From positions 1-64,000 of the forward strand of contig NZ_BGJX01000020.1 in the NCBI RefSeq assembly GCF_009811655.1: a stretch of 64,000 bases of DNA, given 5' to 3'. The notes under the pieces are model-generated. The model saw only the letters and a list, made by a program, of their open reading frames with translations. It did no database searches and was not told where the DNA came from. The translations under genes were made by a program, and so were the position numbers. Source of the DNA: Methylosinus sp. Ce-a6 (GTDB taxonomy: Bacteria > Pseudomonadota > Alphaproteobacteria > Rhizobiales > Beijerinckiaceae). Shown piece after piece: positions 16,635 through 25,887 of this stretch; positions within the stretch are counted from its first letter, which is position 1; each line of letters starts with the position of its first letter.

Positions 16635-17204
16635 TCACGCCTTCGCTCCGCGCGGGCGCCTGATCTGCACATAGAGCGCGCCTTCGCCGCCATGGTGGCG
16701 GGCCGCCTCGCCGAAGCCGACGACGAGATCGCGCATCGCCGGCGAGCTCAACCACATGGGCGCGAGCCGGCGCAGCACGCCGCCCTCCTCGTTGCGAACG
16801 CCTTTGCCCGTCACCACGATCGCCATGCGCGCCCCCGCCGCCTGCGCGCGGCGCAGAAAATCATAGAGCGCCGTCTGCGCCTCCGCCTGACGCAGCCCGT
16901 GCAGATCGAGCTTCGCCTCCACCTCGAGCCTGCCGCGGCGCAATTTCGTCCGTGTGCGATGGTCGATTTCCGCCGGCGGCGGGGCCGGTCGGGGACGCGG
17001 CTTCTTTTCCGGCGGCGGCGAAGGCGCGGCGACCGTCGCGGCCGCTCCCTTCTTGGGCTCGGGACGTTCGACGACGGGCTCCTCCGGCGGGCGACGACGA
17101 CGGCCGCGCGAGGGCCGGACATCGGCCGTCACCTTGTTCCAGAGCTCGATCTCTTCGGGAGACAGAAAGCGTGAGCGACGCGATTCGCGCGGCGGATCAG
17201 TCAT
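16635..17204 (-). CDS. Smr-domain protein
   Basis: A 189-residue protein with a proline- and arginine-rich N-terminal half and a C-terminal Smr domain (about 95-185). The hallmark motifs are visible: KLDLHGLRQAEA (LDLHG) and the VVTGKGVRNEEGGVLRRL loop (TGxG). Smr domains are small nucleases or nucleic acid-binding modules; recent work on the family links some to mRNA cleavage at stalled ribosomes. The start overlaps the end of mltA by 8 bases, so they are translated from one message. Confidence 0.9.
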   Translation of the reverse strand: MTDPPRESRRSRFLSPEEIELWNKVTADVRPSRGRRRRPPEEPVVERPEPKKGAAATVAAPSPPPEKKPRPRPAPPPAEIDHRTRTKLRRGRLEVEAKLDLHGLRQAEAQTALYDFLRRAQAAGARMAIVVTGKGVRNEEGGVLRRLAPMWLSSPAMRDLVVGFGEAARHHGGEGALYVQIRRPRGAKA

Positions 17205-18309
17205 CGCCGCCCTCCGCGTCCCGCGGCAGCAGCACCGTGAATTCGGCGGAGTGGCGGACGAGGCCGGCGAGCGCTCCGGCCTTCTCCCCCGCGCCGAAAA
17301 AGAGATCGGCTCGGGCCGGCCCGAGAATCGCCGATCCCGTGTCCTGCGCGATCATCAATCGCGCGAATGGCTCCGCGCCGGCGCTGCGCCACGGGATCGT
17401 TCCAGCGATCCAGAAGGGCAGGCCGTAGCTCCACAGCGAGCGATCGACGGCGATGGAGCGCAGCGGCGTCAGCGCGCAGCCCTGCCCGCCTATGGGCCCG
17501 TCGCGCCGTTCGGGAGACGAATCGGCGCGGAAGAACACATAGGAGCGGTTCTCCTGCATCAGCCGCGCGCCCGGCGCGCCGTCCTCCTGGCCGAGCGCGC
17601 GGATTTCCGCCTTCAGCCGCTCGAGCGACATTTCGTTCTGCGGGACGAGGCCGCGCTCGATGAGCAGCCGGCCGATCGACGTATAGGGCCGGCCATTGCG
17701 GCCGTCATAGGTGAGCGGCAATTCGCGCCCGTCGGCAAAGCGCAATCGCGCCGAGCCCTGCACCTGGATCAAAAACAGATCGACCCGGTCGCGCGCATAG
17801 GCGATGGGCCTCGGCCGCAGGTCCGGCGGGCCCTCTTCCAATGCGCGGCGATCCGGATAGGGCTCGAGGCCGCCGTCCGGCCGGCGCCGCGCCGAGGTGA
17901 GCGGCTCGCCCGCTTCGCCGCTGATCGGCGCGTCGTTCAAGGTGACGAGATCTGCCGGCCGCGCCGGAACGGGCGCACGAAATTCGGCGTCGGGCGTCTC
18001 GCGCGCGGCGACGACAGGCTCGTAATAGGCGGTGACGAAGCCTGCGCCGCGGATGCGGAAAGGACGGAACCGCGAAGCGAAGAAGTCGCGCGCGGCGTCG
18101 TTCGACAGCGCCGGCGCGTCTATGGAGAGAGCCGCCCGGCAGACGCGCGAGAGCGCCGCATCCGCCGGCTGCGCTGGGCGCAGGGCTGCGTCGCTGGAGA
18201 GGATCGTCTTCGCCGAGCGCTGAAAGACGCGGAACGCGTCGCGAAGATCGTCCTGACGAAAAGCGTCGATCGAATCGAATCCGACGGGTTCGAGATCGAC
18301 GGGCGGCAA
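17197..18309 (-). CDS. mltA: Membrane-bound lytic transglycosylase A (MltA)
   Basis: This 370-residue protein matches MltA: an N-terminal MltA domain with FVTAYYEPVV and RPYTSIGRLLIERG, then the C-terminal 3D domain (IAQDTGSAILGPARADLFFG) whose aspartate is the catalytic acid. It cuts peptidoglycan to 1,6-anhydromuropeptides. The visible N-terminus lacks a signal peptide or lipobox (MPPVDLEPVG). Either the true start lies upstream in the short gap to the Tim44-like gene, or export differs. It is placed 12 bases after the Tim44-like gene and overlaps smr. Confidence 0.92.
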   Translation of the reverse strand: MPPVDLEPVGFDSIDAFRQDDLRDAFRVFQRSAKTILSSDAALRPAQPADAALSRVCRAALSIDAPALSNDAARDFFASRFRPFRIRGAGFVTAYYEPVVAARETPDAEFRAPVPARPADLVTLNDAPISGEAGEPLTSARRRPDGGLEPYPDRRALEEGPPDLRPRPIAYARDRVDLFLIQVQGSARLRFADGRELPLTYDGRNGRPYTSIGRLLIERGLVPQNEMSLERLKAEIRALGQEDGAPGARLMQENRSYVFFRADSSPERRDGPIGGQGCALTPLRSIAVDRSLWSYGLPFWIAGTIPWRSAGAEPFARLMIAQDTGSAILGPARADLFFGAGEKAGALAGLVRHSAEFTVLLPRDAEGGDD

Positions 18310-18321
18310 AGCAACGTCCGC

Positions 18322-19014
18322 CTAATGGACCGTCTCGGTCGACACGAGCTTCCAATTCGGATCGCGCGCGGCGACATCGCGCGCGAAGGTCCACAAATCG
18401 ACGATCTGGAGCGGCCGAGCGGGATCGCCTTCGATCACGGCGCCGGCGCTGTCGCGGCGGACGGATTGGAGCTCGACGACGAAACGAAGAGTGATCTGCG
18501 CCTTGCGGAGCTCGACTTTGGCGGCCTCGACCGTCGCCGCTTCGATGGAGACGACATGAGCCTCGGCCGTCTCGCCGCGCCGCTCGCGGGCGACGATCTC
18601 GGCCGCGAAACTGTCGAACACCTCCGGCGAGAGGAGATTGCGCAGCGTTTCGCGGTCGCCCTTGGCGAAGGCTTCGACGATCATCGCATAGGCTTTTTTC
18701 GCGCCCTCGACGAAAGCGGGGCCGGAGAAGGAACGATCGGCCGCGGCGATCTGATCCAGACCGCGCCAACCGTCGCTGCCCGATTCGGCGACGCCTTTCC
18801 AGCGGTCGGCGTCGAGGGCGGCGGAGGCCGGCGACGGCGAGAAAGCCGAGCCCTGAGCCGCAGGGCCGATCCGCCGCGCAGAACCTCGCAGCCGGTCGGA
18901 AGCGGGGGGTTCGCGGTCGACGCGCACGCCGAGGACCGACCATAGCTTCCAGACGACGAAAGCCGCCAGAGCGGCAAAGACCAAGATGGAGGGGTCGAAA
19001 TCGGATCCCGACAA
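18322..19014 (-). CDS. Tim44/TimA-like inner-membrane protein
   Basis: A 230-residue protein with one N-terminal membrane helix (about 9-28, ILVFAALAAFVVWKLWSVLG) and a C-terminal Tim44-like domain (about 95-228): GAKKAYAMIVEAFAKGDRET, LRNLLSPEVFDSFAAEI and ending DLWTFARDVAARDPNWKLVS. In mitochondria Tim44 tethers the import motor; the bacterial relatives (TimA) are membrane associated and their role is poorly known. It heads the tim44-mltA-smr operon and is divergent from fxsA, as in many Rhizobiales. Confidence 0.9.
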   Translation of the reverse strand: MSGSDFDPSILVFAALAAFVVWKLWSVLGVRVDREPPASDRLRGSARRIGPAAQGSAFSPSPASAALDADRWKGVAESGSDGWRGLDQIAAADRSFSGPAFVEGAKKAYAMIVEAFAKGDRETLRNLLSPEVFDSFAAEIVARERRGETAEAHVVSIEAATVEAAKVELRKAQITLRFVVELQSVRRDSAGAVIEGDPARPLQIVDLWTFARDVAARDPNWKLVSTETVH

Positions 19015-19184
19015 AGGGCGTCTCCCAGTCGCAGGGATTGTCCGGTATCATGTCGCGTCCCAGATGTCACGAATCAAGCCCCGGAGCGGGGCGAGCGAGC
19101 GGGTGAGGCGTTTCACCCTCCCCTCGGGAGGTGGAGATCCTGGACTTTTGAAACGCGCTGACGAGGGATGGAGGGCGCTACGAC

Positions 19185-19652
19185 GTGAACAAGTCGAAAC
19201 TCCTCGCCTATGTGCTGACGGGCTGGCTCTTCGTCGAGATCGTCGCTTTCATTCTCGTCGTGCAGCTGCTCGGCGTGCTGGCGGCGGTCGCGCTCGGCGT
19301 CGGCACGACTTTGCTCGGCCTCGCCGACGTCAAGCGACTCTTCCTCTATCTGCGGGGCCGGATCGGCCAGCCGCGCGCCGAGACGAAATCGGGCGTCCCG
19401 CTCCTCGACGGCGGGCTCGAGGCCGTCGGCTCGCTGCTGCTGATATTGCCGGGCTTCGCCTCCGATCTCGTCGGCCTCGCGCTGAAGTCGCCCTCGATTC
19501 GCGCGCGAGTCGCGGATCATATTCGCGGCAAGACCGAGCGCCGGGGTCCGCAGACGATCGATCTTTCGCCGGGCGAATGGAAGGCGATCGCGGACGAAGG
19601 GCCGAAGCGCCGCGTGCGCTCGCGCCGCGCGCCTCCTGTCAAAGCCGTCTGA
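19185..19652 (+). CDS. fxsA: FxsA family membrane protein
   Basis: A 155-residue inner-membrane protein starting at GTG 19185 (MNKSKLLAYVLTGWLFVEI). Hydrophobic segments lie at about 7-45 and 70-95, including GVPLLDGGLEAVGSLLLILPG and DLVGLALKSPSIR, which are diagnostic of FxsA/YtzA. E. coli FxsA lowers exclusion of phage T7 by the F plasmid; its normal role is unknown. A basic cytoplasmic tail ends the protein. It precedes secB by 116 bases. Confidence 0.92.
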   Translation: MNKSKLLAYVLTGWLFVEIVAFILVVQLLGVLAAVALGVGTTLLGLADVKRLFLYLRGRIGQPRAETKSGVPLLDGGLEAVGSLLLILPGFASDLVGLALKSPSIRARVADHIRGKTERRGPQTIDLSPGEWKAIADEGPKRRVRSRRAPPVKAV

Positions 19653-19768
19653 TCGGACAGAGTCGAACCTTGTTGTCGCACGCGAGGGGACGTGTTAGGC
19701 GGGCGCCGTGACCGGCGCGACAACCCCCTCTGGCCGGTCGGGAGCCGACATCGGCAGGGAGTTCGACG

Positions 19769-20251
19769 ATGACCGATACGAATGGAAACGGCTCCGGCCC
19801 GACCGGCGCCCCGGCGCTCAATGTGCTCGTGCAATATGTGAAGGACCTGTCGTTCGAAAATCCGAACGCGCCGCGCTCGCTGCAGCCGCGTGAAAATCCG
19901 CCGGAGATCGGCATCCAGGTCAATGTGAACGCCAAGCAGATGTCGCCCGACGACTTCGAGGTCTCGGTGACGCTCGAAGCCTCGGCGACCGAGGGCGGCG
20001 AGGCGCTGTTCAAGCTCGAGGTCGACTATGGCGGCGTGTTCCGGCTGGTGAACATTCCCGCCGAGCAGATTCATCCGATCGTGATGATCGAATGCCCGCG
20101 GCTGCTGTTCCCCTTCGTGCGCCAGGTCGTCGCCGACGCCACGCGCAATGGCGGCTTCCCCCCGCTCTATATCGATCCGATCGACTTTTTCGCGCTCTAT
20201 CAGCAGCGCGCCGCCCAGGCCGCGCAGCAGGCTCCCGCCAACGCCAATTGA
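19769..20251 (+). CDS. secB: Protein-export chaperone SecB
   Basis: This 160-residue protein is SecB, the tetrameric chaperone that keeps precursors unfolded and hands them to SecA. Typical segments are [38 protein letters not shown] and [20 protein letters not shown], then [21 protein letters not shown] short acidic-poor tail ([12 protein letters not shown]) ends it. ATG 19769 follows a GGGAG site 6 bases upstream. It is convergent with dnaQ. Confidence 0.97.
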   Translation: MTDTNGNGSGPTGAPALNVLVQYVKDLSFENPNAPRSLQPRENPPEIGIQVNVNAKQMSPDDFEVSVTLEASATEGGEALFKLEVDYGGVFRLVNIPAEQIHPIVMIECPRLLFPFVRQVVADATRNGGFPPLYIDPIDFFALYQQRAAQAAQQAPANAN

Positions 20252-20269
20252 GCCGCGAGAGGCGAGCCG

Positions 20270-21007
20270 TCAGGCGCGCTTCTCCATGACTTCCGCTTCG
20301 ACCTCCGCCTCCTCCGGCTGCGCGAGATAGCGCAGCCACACGGGCTCTTTTCCCAGCTTGGCGATGAACGCCCCATGCGCCGCTCTCTCCTCCTCGGTGA
20401 GGAGCGGCACGAGCTTCTGTGGACGGCGGCGTAGCAGATCGCCGCCGCCATGTTCGGCGAGCGCCACGGCTTCCGCCTGCAGAATGAGGGCGGTTTGGCG
20501 CCCGCCCATCAGCTCCGCATAGACCTCCGCGAGCAGACCGGCGTCGAGCAGAGCGCCATGCTTGTCGCGTTTCGTCAGATCGACGCCATAGCGCTGGCAG
20601 AGCGCGTCCAGAGTGTTGGACGCGCCGGGATGGCGGCGCCGGGCGATGGTGAGTGTGTCGACGACGCGATCGAACGAGATCGCCTCGATCCCGAGCAGCC
20701 CGAGCTCGAAATTGACGAAGCGCATGTCGAATTCGGCGTTGTGCGCGACGAGAGCGGCGTCGCCGACGAATTCCAGAAAGCTTTCGGCGATCTCGCGAAA
20801 TTTCTTCTGGCCGGCGAGAAAGGCCGAGGAGAGGCCATGCACGCGAAACGCCTCTTCCGGCATGTCGCGTTCGGGATCGAGATAGACGTGAAAACGGCGG
20901 CCGGTGGGGATGAGATTGGAAATCTCGACCGCGCCGATCTCGACGATGCGATGGCCTTTGGTCGGATCCAAGCCGGTCGTCTCCGTATCGAAGACGATCT
21001 CACGCAT
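20270..21007 (-). CDS. dnaQ: DNA polymerase III epsilon subunit (3'-5' proofreading exonuclease)
   Basis: A 245-residue DEDDh exonuclease. ExoI is IVFDTETTGLDP (Asp7, Glu9). ExoII is LVAHNAEFDMRFVN, and ExoIII is HGALLDAGLLAEVY with the catalytic histidine. The C-terminal 60 residues are the tail that in DnaQ binds the alpha subunit. It proofreads replication errors. It starts 24 bases after the coaE stop, so maf-coaE-dnaQ form an operon. In Caulobacter the gene on this side of the origin is also dnaQ-like, which supports the oriC call. Confidence 0.95.
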   Translation of the reverse strand: MREIVFDTETTGLDPTKGHRIVEIGAVEISNLIPTGRRFHVYLDPERDMPEEAFRVHGLSSAFLAGQKKFREIAESFLEFVGDAALVAHNAEFDMRFVNFELGLLGIEAISFDRVVDTLTIARRRHPGASNTLDALCQRYGVDLTKRDKHGALLDAGLLAEVYAELMGGRQTALILQAEAVALAEHGGGDLLRRRPQKLVPLLTEEERAAHGAFIAKLGKEPVWLRYLAQPEEAEVEAEVMEKRA

Positions 21008-21031
21008 CGCGAACGACCTTTCGTTTGAAAA

Positions 21032-21649
21032 TCAACGCGACTCTTTTCGCCGCGCCGTCAGCTCGTCGAGAATTAGCCGAACTTGGCTTCGAGCGGAATC
21101 CAGACCGCGGTCGGTATGCACTATGAAATGGGCGCCGGCGCGCTTTTCGGCGTCGGGCGTCTGCTTGGCGAGGATCGCCGCGAATTTCTCCTCCGTCATG
21201 CCGGGGCGCGAGAGCACGCGCGCGCGTTGGACGTCCGGCGGGGCGGAGACGACGACGACGGCGTCCACATCCTTCTCCGCGCCGATCTCGAAGAGCAGTG
21301 GGATGTCGAAGACGACGACGCTCTCTTTCGCACGTCGGCATGTTTCGAGAAATTCGTCGCGTCCGGCGGCGACGAGCGGATGCACCAGCGCCTCGAGCCG
21401 GCGCAGCGCCTCGACGTCGCCGAGCACGCGCGCGGCGAGTCGGGCCCGATCGACGACGCCGTCGATGGTGGTTCCGGGAAACATCTCTTCGATGCGCGCC
21501 GCCGCCGGGCCGCGGTAGATCTCATGCACGGCGCGATCGGAATCATAGACGGGAACGCCTTCCGCGCGGAAGAGATCGGCGGTCGTCGATTTGCCCATGC
21601 CGATGGAGCCGGTGAGACCGATGACGAGAGGTCGCGTCTCGGCGCTCAT
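21032..21649 (-). CDS. coaE: Dephospho-CoA kinase
   Basis: The 205-residue P-loop kinase carries out the last step of coenzyme A synthesis, adding the 3'-phosphate to dephospho-CoA. The Walker A loop is [13 protein letters not shown]. Other family landmarks are [19 protein letters not shown] and [10 protein letters not shown], followed by [18 protein letters not shown]. Its start overlaps the maf stop by 4 bases (ATGA type), so the two are cotranslated. Confidence 0.96.
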   Translation of the reverse strand: MSAETRPLVIGLTGSIGMGKSTTADLFRAEGVPVYDSDRAVHEIYRGPAAARIEEMFPGTTIDGVVDRARLAARVLGDVEALRRLEALVHPLVAAGRDEFLETCRRAKESVVVFDIPLLFEIGAEKDVDAVVVVSAPPDVQRARVLSRPGMTEEKFAAILAKQTPDAEKRAGAHFIVHTDRGLDSARSQVRLILDELTARRKESR

Positions 21650-22278
21650 GAGAGAAGCGCGCCTTCGCGTCGAAGCGCGTCCAGGACGGGCAGCAGCGGC
21701 ATGCCGATGATCGTCCAGTGATCGCCGACGATGCGCTCGAACAAATGAACGCCGAGGCCCTCGATCTGATAAGCGCCTGCGCTGGCCGTCGCCTCCTCGC
21801 CGATGATTTCGAGATAGCGGGCGAGGAAGTCGTCAGAGAAGGAACGCATCGTCAGCTCGGCGCAGGCGACGGTCTCGAAAATTACCTCTCCGTCACGCGC
21901 GAGCGCGACCGCGGAATGCAGACGGTGCGCGCGGCCAGAGAGAAAGCGCAGCTGCTCGGAGGCGGCGGCGGTGGTCGCCGGCTTGCCGAATCGCCGCTCC
22001 TCGCAGCTCGCGACCTGATCCGCCCCGAGGGTGAGCGCGCCCGGCCGCGCCAGCGAGACGGCCGAGGCTTTGTCCCGCGCCAGCCTCGCCGCGACCGCGT
22101 CGGCGTCGCCGCCCGCCGCGACGACCTCGGCCTCGACGGCGCGCTCATCGATCTCGGCGGGACAAATGAGGAAAGGAAGGCGCGTCTGCTCGAGCGCCGC
22201 GCGGCGGCCTTTGCTCTTGGAGGCGAGAATCAGCGGCTGCGGGTGAAGCCAAAGGACGCCATCGCGATGACTCGACAT
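21646..22278 (-). CDS. Maf-like nucleotide pyrophosphatase
   Basis: A 210-residue Maf/YceF-type protein. Landmarks are [15 protein letters not shown] (usually LASxSPRR), [19 protein letters not shown], and a late [21 protein letters not shown] block. Maf proteins hydrolyse non-canonical or modified nucleoside triphosphates and are linked with septum inhibition. It is the first gene on the left side of the putative origin, reading away from it, and heads the maf-coaE-dnaQ operon. I do not assign a particular Maf subfamily. Confidence 0.9.
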   Translation of the reverse strand: MSSHRDGVLWLHPQPLILASKSKGRRAALEQTRLPFLICPAEIDERAVEAEVVAAGGDADAVAARLARDKASAVSLARPGALTLGADQVASCEERRFGKPATTAAASEQLRFLSGRAHRLHSAVALARDGEVIFETVACAELTMRSFSDDFLARYLEIIGEEATASAGAYQIEGLGVHLFERIVGDHWTIIGMPLLPVLDALRREGALLS

Positions 22279-22360
22279 CGAAGCCTCCTCGGTTCGCCGC
22301 CCACAGGGCCGGCGCGACCATGAGTGTTATGGGGAAAAGAACGACGCCCGGACGGGAGCG

Positions 22361-22369
22361 TGTGGACAG
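22361..22369 (-). promoter_or_regulatory. DnaA-box-like site 1
   Basis: TGTGGACAG on the plus strand; two mismatches to the DnaA box TGTGGATAA. Confidence 0.5.
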
Positions 22370-22518
22370 CTGCGCATATCGGGCCGAAGGGATCAACAGG
22401 CGAAACATCGGGCGAACGAAGCGACAGCCTGGGCGTGGGAACACGCAATTCTCGACCGTCAAACGTCGTCATTCTGTTAATATCGTCGTATCATTATGAT
22501 ATTTATCAGTTTAATGCC

Positions 22519-22527
22519 CTGTCCACA
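22519..22527 (+). promoter_or_regulatory. DnaA-box-like site 2
   Basis: CTGTCCACA, the exact reverse complement of site 1, so the two form an inverted pair 150 bases apart with the AT-rich block between them. Two mismatches to TTATCCACA. Confidence 0.5.
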
Positions 22528-22572
22528 GTCCTGGTGGAAATTCCTCTACAGCTACGGCGACGCTACGTAAGG

Positions 22573-22581
22573 TGTGGACGA
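22573..22581 (-). promoter_or_regulatory. DnaA-box-like site 3
   Basis: TGTGGACGA; the same TGTGGAC core as site 1 and two mismatches to the consensus. Confidence 0.45.
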
Positions 22582-22595
22582 AAGGTTGACAGAAA

Positions 22596-22609
22596 TTAAC
22601 CTTCGTTAA
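22596..22609. promoter_or_regulatory. Inverted TTAAC/GTTAA site near the hemE side of oriC
   Basis: TTAACCTTCGTTAA gives two TTAA half-sites six bases apart. The CtrA cell-cycle regulator binds TTAA-N7-TTAA, so spacing is one base short. It may be a degenerate CtrA site or another regulator's operator. Confidence 0.3.
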
Positions 22610-22735
22610 GAAGGCCCTAACAAAAGCAAAAAAATCTCTAAAAGATTGAATTTTCTTTTTGTGTCGTTTTGGGCTAGCTCGATGCCGTCAAGAGCGTTTC
22701 GTCCTTTCCCCGACCTCGCCGGAGCCAAAACGCAA

Positions 22736-23773
22736 ATGGGTGACTTGAAGCCGCTCCTCGCCGTTCTGAGCGGCGAAGCACGAGCCGTTCCGCCGCTCTG
22801 GCTGATGCGGCAGGCGGGCCGTTATCTCCCCGAATATCAGGAGCTTCGGGCGAAAGCCGGGAGTTTCCTCGACACCTGCTACAATCCGCGGATCGCGGCG
22901 CGGATCACCCTGCAACCGATCGAACGCTTCGGCTTCGACGCGGCGATCCTGTTCAGCGATATTCTCGTCGTTCCGGACGCGCTCGGCCAGAAGGTCTGGT
23001 TCGAATCGGGGTCCGGCCCGAGGCTCGTTCCGGTCGAGAGCGACGCCGAAATTGCGGCGCTCGCCGAGAGCTTCGATATCGAAAAGCTCTCGCCGGTTTT
23101 CGAGACGATCGACCGGGTGAAAGGCGAATTGCCGAAATCTGTCGCCTTCATCGGCTTTTGCGGGGCGCCTTGGACCGTCGCGAGCTATATGATCGCCGGC
23201 CGCGGCACACCGGATCAGGCGCCGGCGCGGCTCTTCGCCTATCGGCGTCCGGAGGCTTTCGCGCGGCTCATCGACACGCTCGTGGAGGCCTCGGCGGCCT
23301 ATCTCATTCGCCAGATCGACGCCGGGGTCGAGGCGCTTCAGCTCTTCGACAGCTGGGCGGGCGTGCTGCCGCCGTCGGAATTCGAGCGCTGGGTGGCGGA
23401 GCCGCTGAAAAAGATCATCGGCAAGGTGAAGGCGGCGCGTCCTCGGGTTCCGATCATCGCTTTCGTGCGCGGCGGAGCGACGCATTTGGCGGGTCTTTCG
23501 GAACGGCTCGGCGCGCAGGCGCTCGGCCTCGACACGGCGATCGATCCGGCCTGGGCGGCGGAGACTATTCCGGCCGGGACGGCGTTGCAGGGAAATCTCG
23601 ATCCGCTCGCTCTGCTCGCCGGCGGGGCGGCGCTCGACCGCGAGATCGACGCGATCTTGCGCTGCTTTTCAGGACGCCCGCATATTTTCAACCTGGGTCA
23701 CGGCGTTTTGCCGGAGACCCCGCTCGAGCATGTCTCGCAATTGGCGGCGCGTATTCGCGGAACGGGAAATTGA
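22736..23773 (+). CDS. hemE: Uroporphyrinogen decarboxylase
   Basis: HemE decarboxylates the four acetate side chains of uroporphyrinogen III to give coproporphyrinogen III. Family signatures are PPLWLMRQAGRYLPEYQELR (N-terminal), GFDAAILFSDILV, GFCGAPWTVASYM and HIFNLGHGVLPETP. From ATG 22736 (MGDLKPLLAVLSG) it has 345 residues, the usual length, with a GGAG 11 bases upstream. In-frame ATGs at 22646 and 22682 would extend into the origin and are less likely. It starts an operon with hemJ, 3 bases after its stop. Confidence 0.95.
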   Translation: MGDLKPLLAVLSGEARAVPPLWLMRQAGRYLPEYQELRAKAGSFLDTCYNPRIAARITLQPIERFGFDAAILFSDILVVPDALGQKVWFESGSGPRLVPVESDAEIAALAESFDIEKLSPVFETIDRVKGELPKSVAFIGFCGAPWTVASYMIAGRGTPDQAPARLFAYRRPEAFARLIDTLVEASAAYLIRQIDAGVEALQLFDSWAGVLPPSEFERWVAEPLKKIIGKVKAARPRVPIIAFVRGGATHLAGLSERLGAQALGLDTAIDPAWAAETIPAGTALQGNLDPLALLAGGAALDREIDAILRCFSGRPHIFNLGHGVLPETPLEHVSQLAARIRGTGN

Positions 23774-23776
23774 GCC

Positions 23777-24196
23777 ATGTATCTCTGGATCAAAGCTTTG
23801 CATGTGATCGCGGTGATCGCCTGGATGGCGGGGCTGCTCTATCTGCCGCGGCTCTTCGTCTATCACGCGGGAGTCGGGCAGGGCGCGCCCGCCGAACTGT
23901 TCAAGAAGATGGAGCGCCGGCTCTCTCTCTACATCATGGCGCCGGCGATGATCGTCTCCTGGCTCGCGGGCCTCGCGCTGATCTATCTCGGCTCGTTCCA
24001 TGGCGCCGGCTGGCTGCACGCTAAAATGGCGCTCGTCGTGCTGCTCACCGGCGTTCACTTCTATTTCGGCGTGACGCAGCGCGCCTTCGAGCGTGACGAA
24101 AATCGTCGGCCGGCGAAATTCTTCCGTTTCGTCAATGAGGTTCCGACATTGCTGATGATCGGCATCGTCATTTTGGTGATCGTGAAACCGTTCTGA
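23777..24196 (+). CDS. hemJ: Protoporphyrinogen oxidase HemJ
   Basis: A 139-residue protein with four membrane helices. The conserved histidine lies in helix 1 ([19 protein letters not shown]) and a conserved lysine in [20 protein letters not shown], both needed in Hem[17 protein letters not shown] loop and [13 protein letters not shown] complete the pattern. HemJ oxidises protoporphyrinogen IX to protoporphyrin IX in most alphaproteobacteria, in place of HemG or the oxygen-dependent enzyme. It is immediately downstream of hemE. Confidence 0.95.
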   Translation: MYLWIKALHVIAVIAWMAGLLYLPRLFVYHAGVGQGAPAELFKKMERRLSLYIMAPAMIVSWLAGLALIYLGSFHGAGWLHAKMALVVLLTGVHFYFGVTQRAFERDENRRPAKFFRFVNEVPTLLMIGIVILVIVKPF

Positions 24197-24235
24197 CGGC
24201 CGGGGTTTTCCCCGACCTTCACCCGATTGTCATGA

Positions 24236-24270
24236 GTTTCGGGCGTATGGCTTGCGTTTCCGCCCGAAAC
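24236..24270 (+). promoter_or_regulatory. Hairpin in the hemJ-rho gap
   Basis: Perfect 10-base arms GTTTCGGGCG/CGCCCGAAAC with a 15-base loop. It lies 150 bases before the rho start and has no T-run behind it. It could be a Rho-independent-like end for hemEJ or part of a rho leader, since rho is commonly autoregulated in its leader. Confidence 0.45.
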
Positions 24271-24422
24271 GGATTAATTGCAGAATACTCACCTCAAGGC
24301 AGATCGTCGTTTCACACGACAGCCGGAGCAAGACCGGCTCACCGGGGCGTCGGCTCCCGCTTCCCTTCTGCCCATCCCGCCTGGCCCGAGTTTCATCCGA
24401 ATATCGTCGAGGATTGTCCCAA

Positions 24423-25691
<1,269 letters not shown>

Positions 25692-25721
25692 GCGCGTCCT
25701 GCCTCTGGCGTAGGTTCGAGT

Positions 25722-25776
25722 AAGGACGCGGTTCTCGCCCTCGCAGCAAAGGGGGAAAACCGCGTCCTTCTTTTTT
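25722..25776 (+). terminator. Intrinsic terminator after rho
   Basis: Stem AAGGACGCGGTT (25722-25733) pairs with AACCGCGTCCTT (25758-25769), followed by CTTTTTT. It separates rho from mnmE. Confidence 0.85.
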
Positions 25777-25887
25777 CTTGCCGCACAGCTCTCGTAAGCC
25801 TGTCCGCGAGGATCGGCGGACGACGCTTTCTCTATGGCGAAAATTCGATTAGACCGGCGCCGTCTTTCGGCGGATGACGGGCGGGCG

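Larger units (their letters stand above)
22279..22735. other. Probable chromosomal origin of replication (oriC)
   Basis: A 457-base gap between divergent maf and hemE. It is clearly richer in A+T than its surroundings, most of all at 22471-22516 and 22591-22675. It holds three DnaA-box-like sites (22361, 22519, 22573), a 13-base palindrome TATCATTATGATA at 22489-22501, and an inverted TTAAC/GTTAA pair at 22596-22609. In Caulobacter the origin lies in the same place, beside hemE, and a hemE promoter runs from it. The flanking genes read outward on both sides and parAB-parS lies 5-8 kb away, as expected of an alphaproteobacterial origin. A short open frame at 22324-22599 has no protein character. 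Confidence 0.8.

Noticed and set aside
22324..22599. A 91-codon frame inside the putative origin
   Set aside because: No ribosome site, no protein-like pattern, and it covers the DnaA-box-like sites and the AT-rich core.
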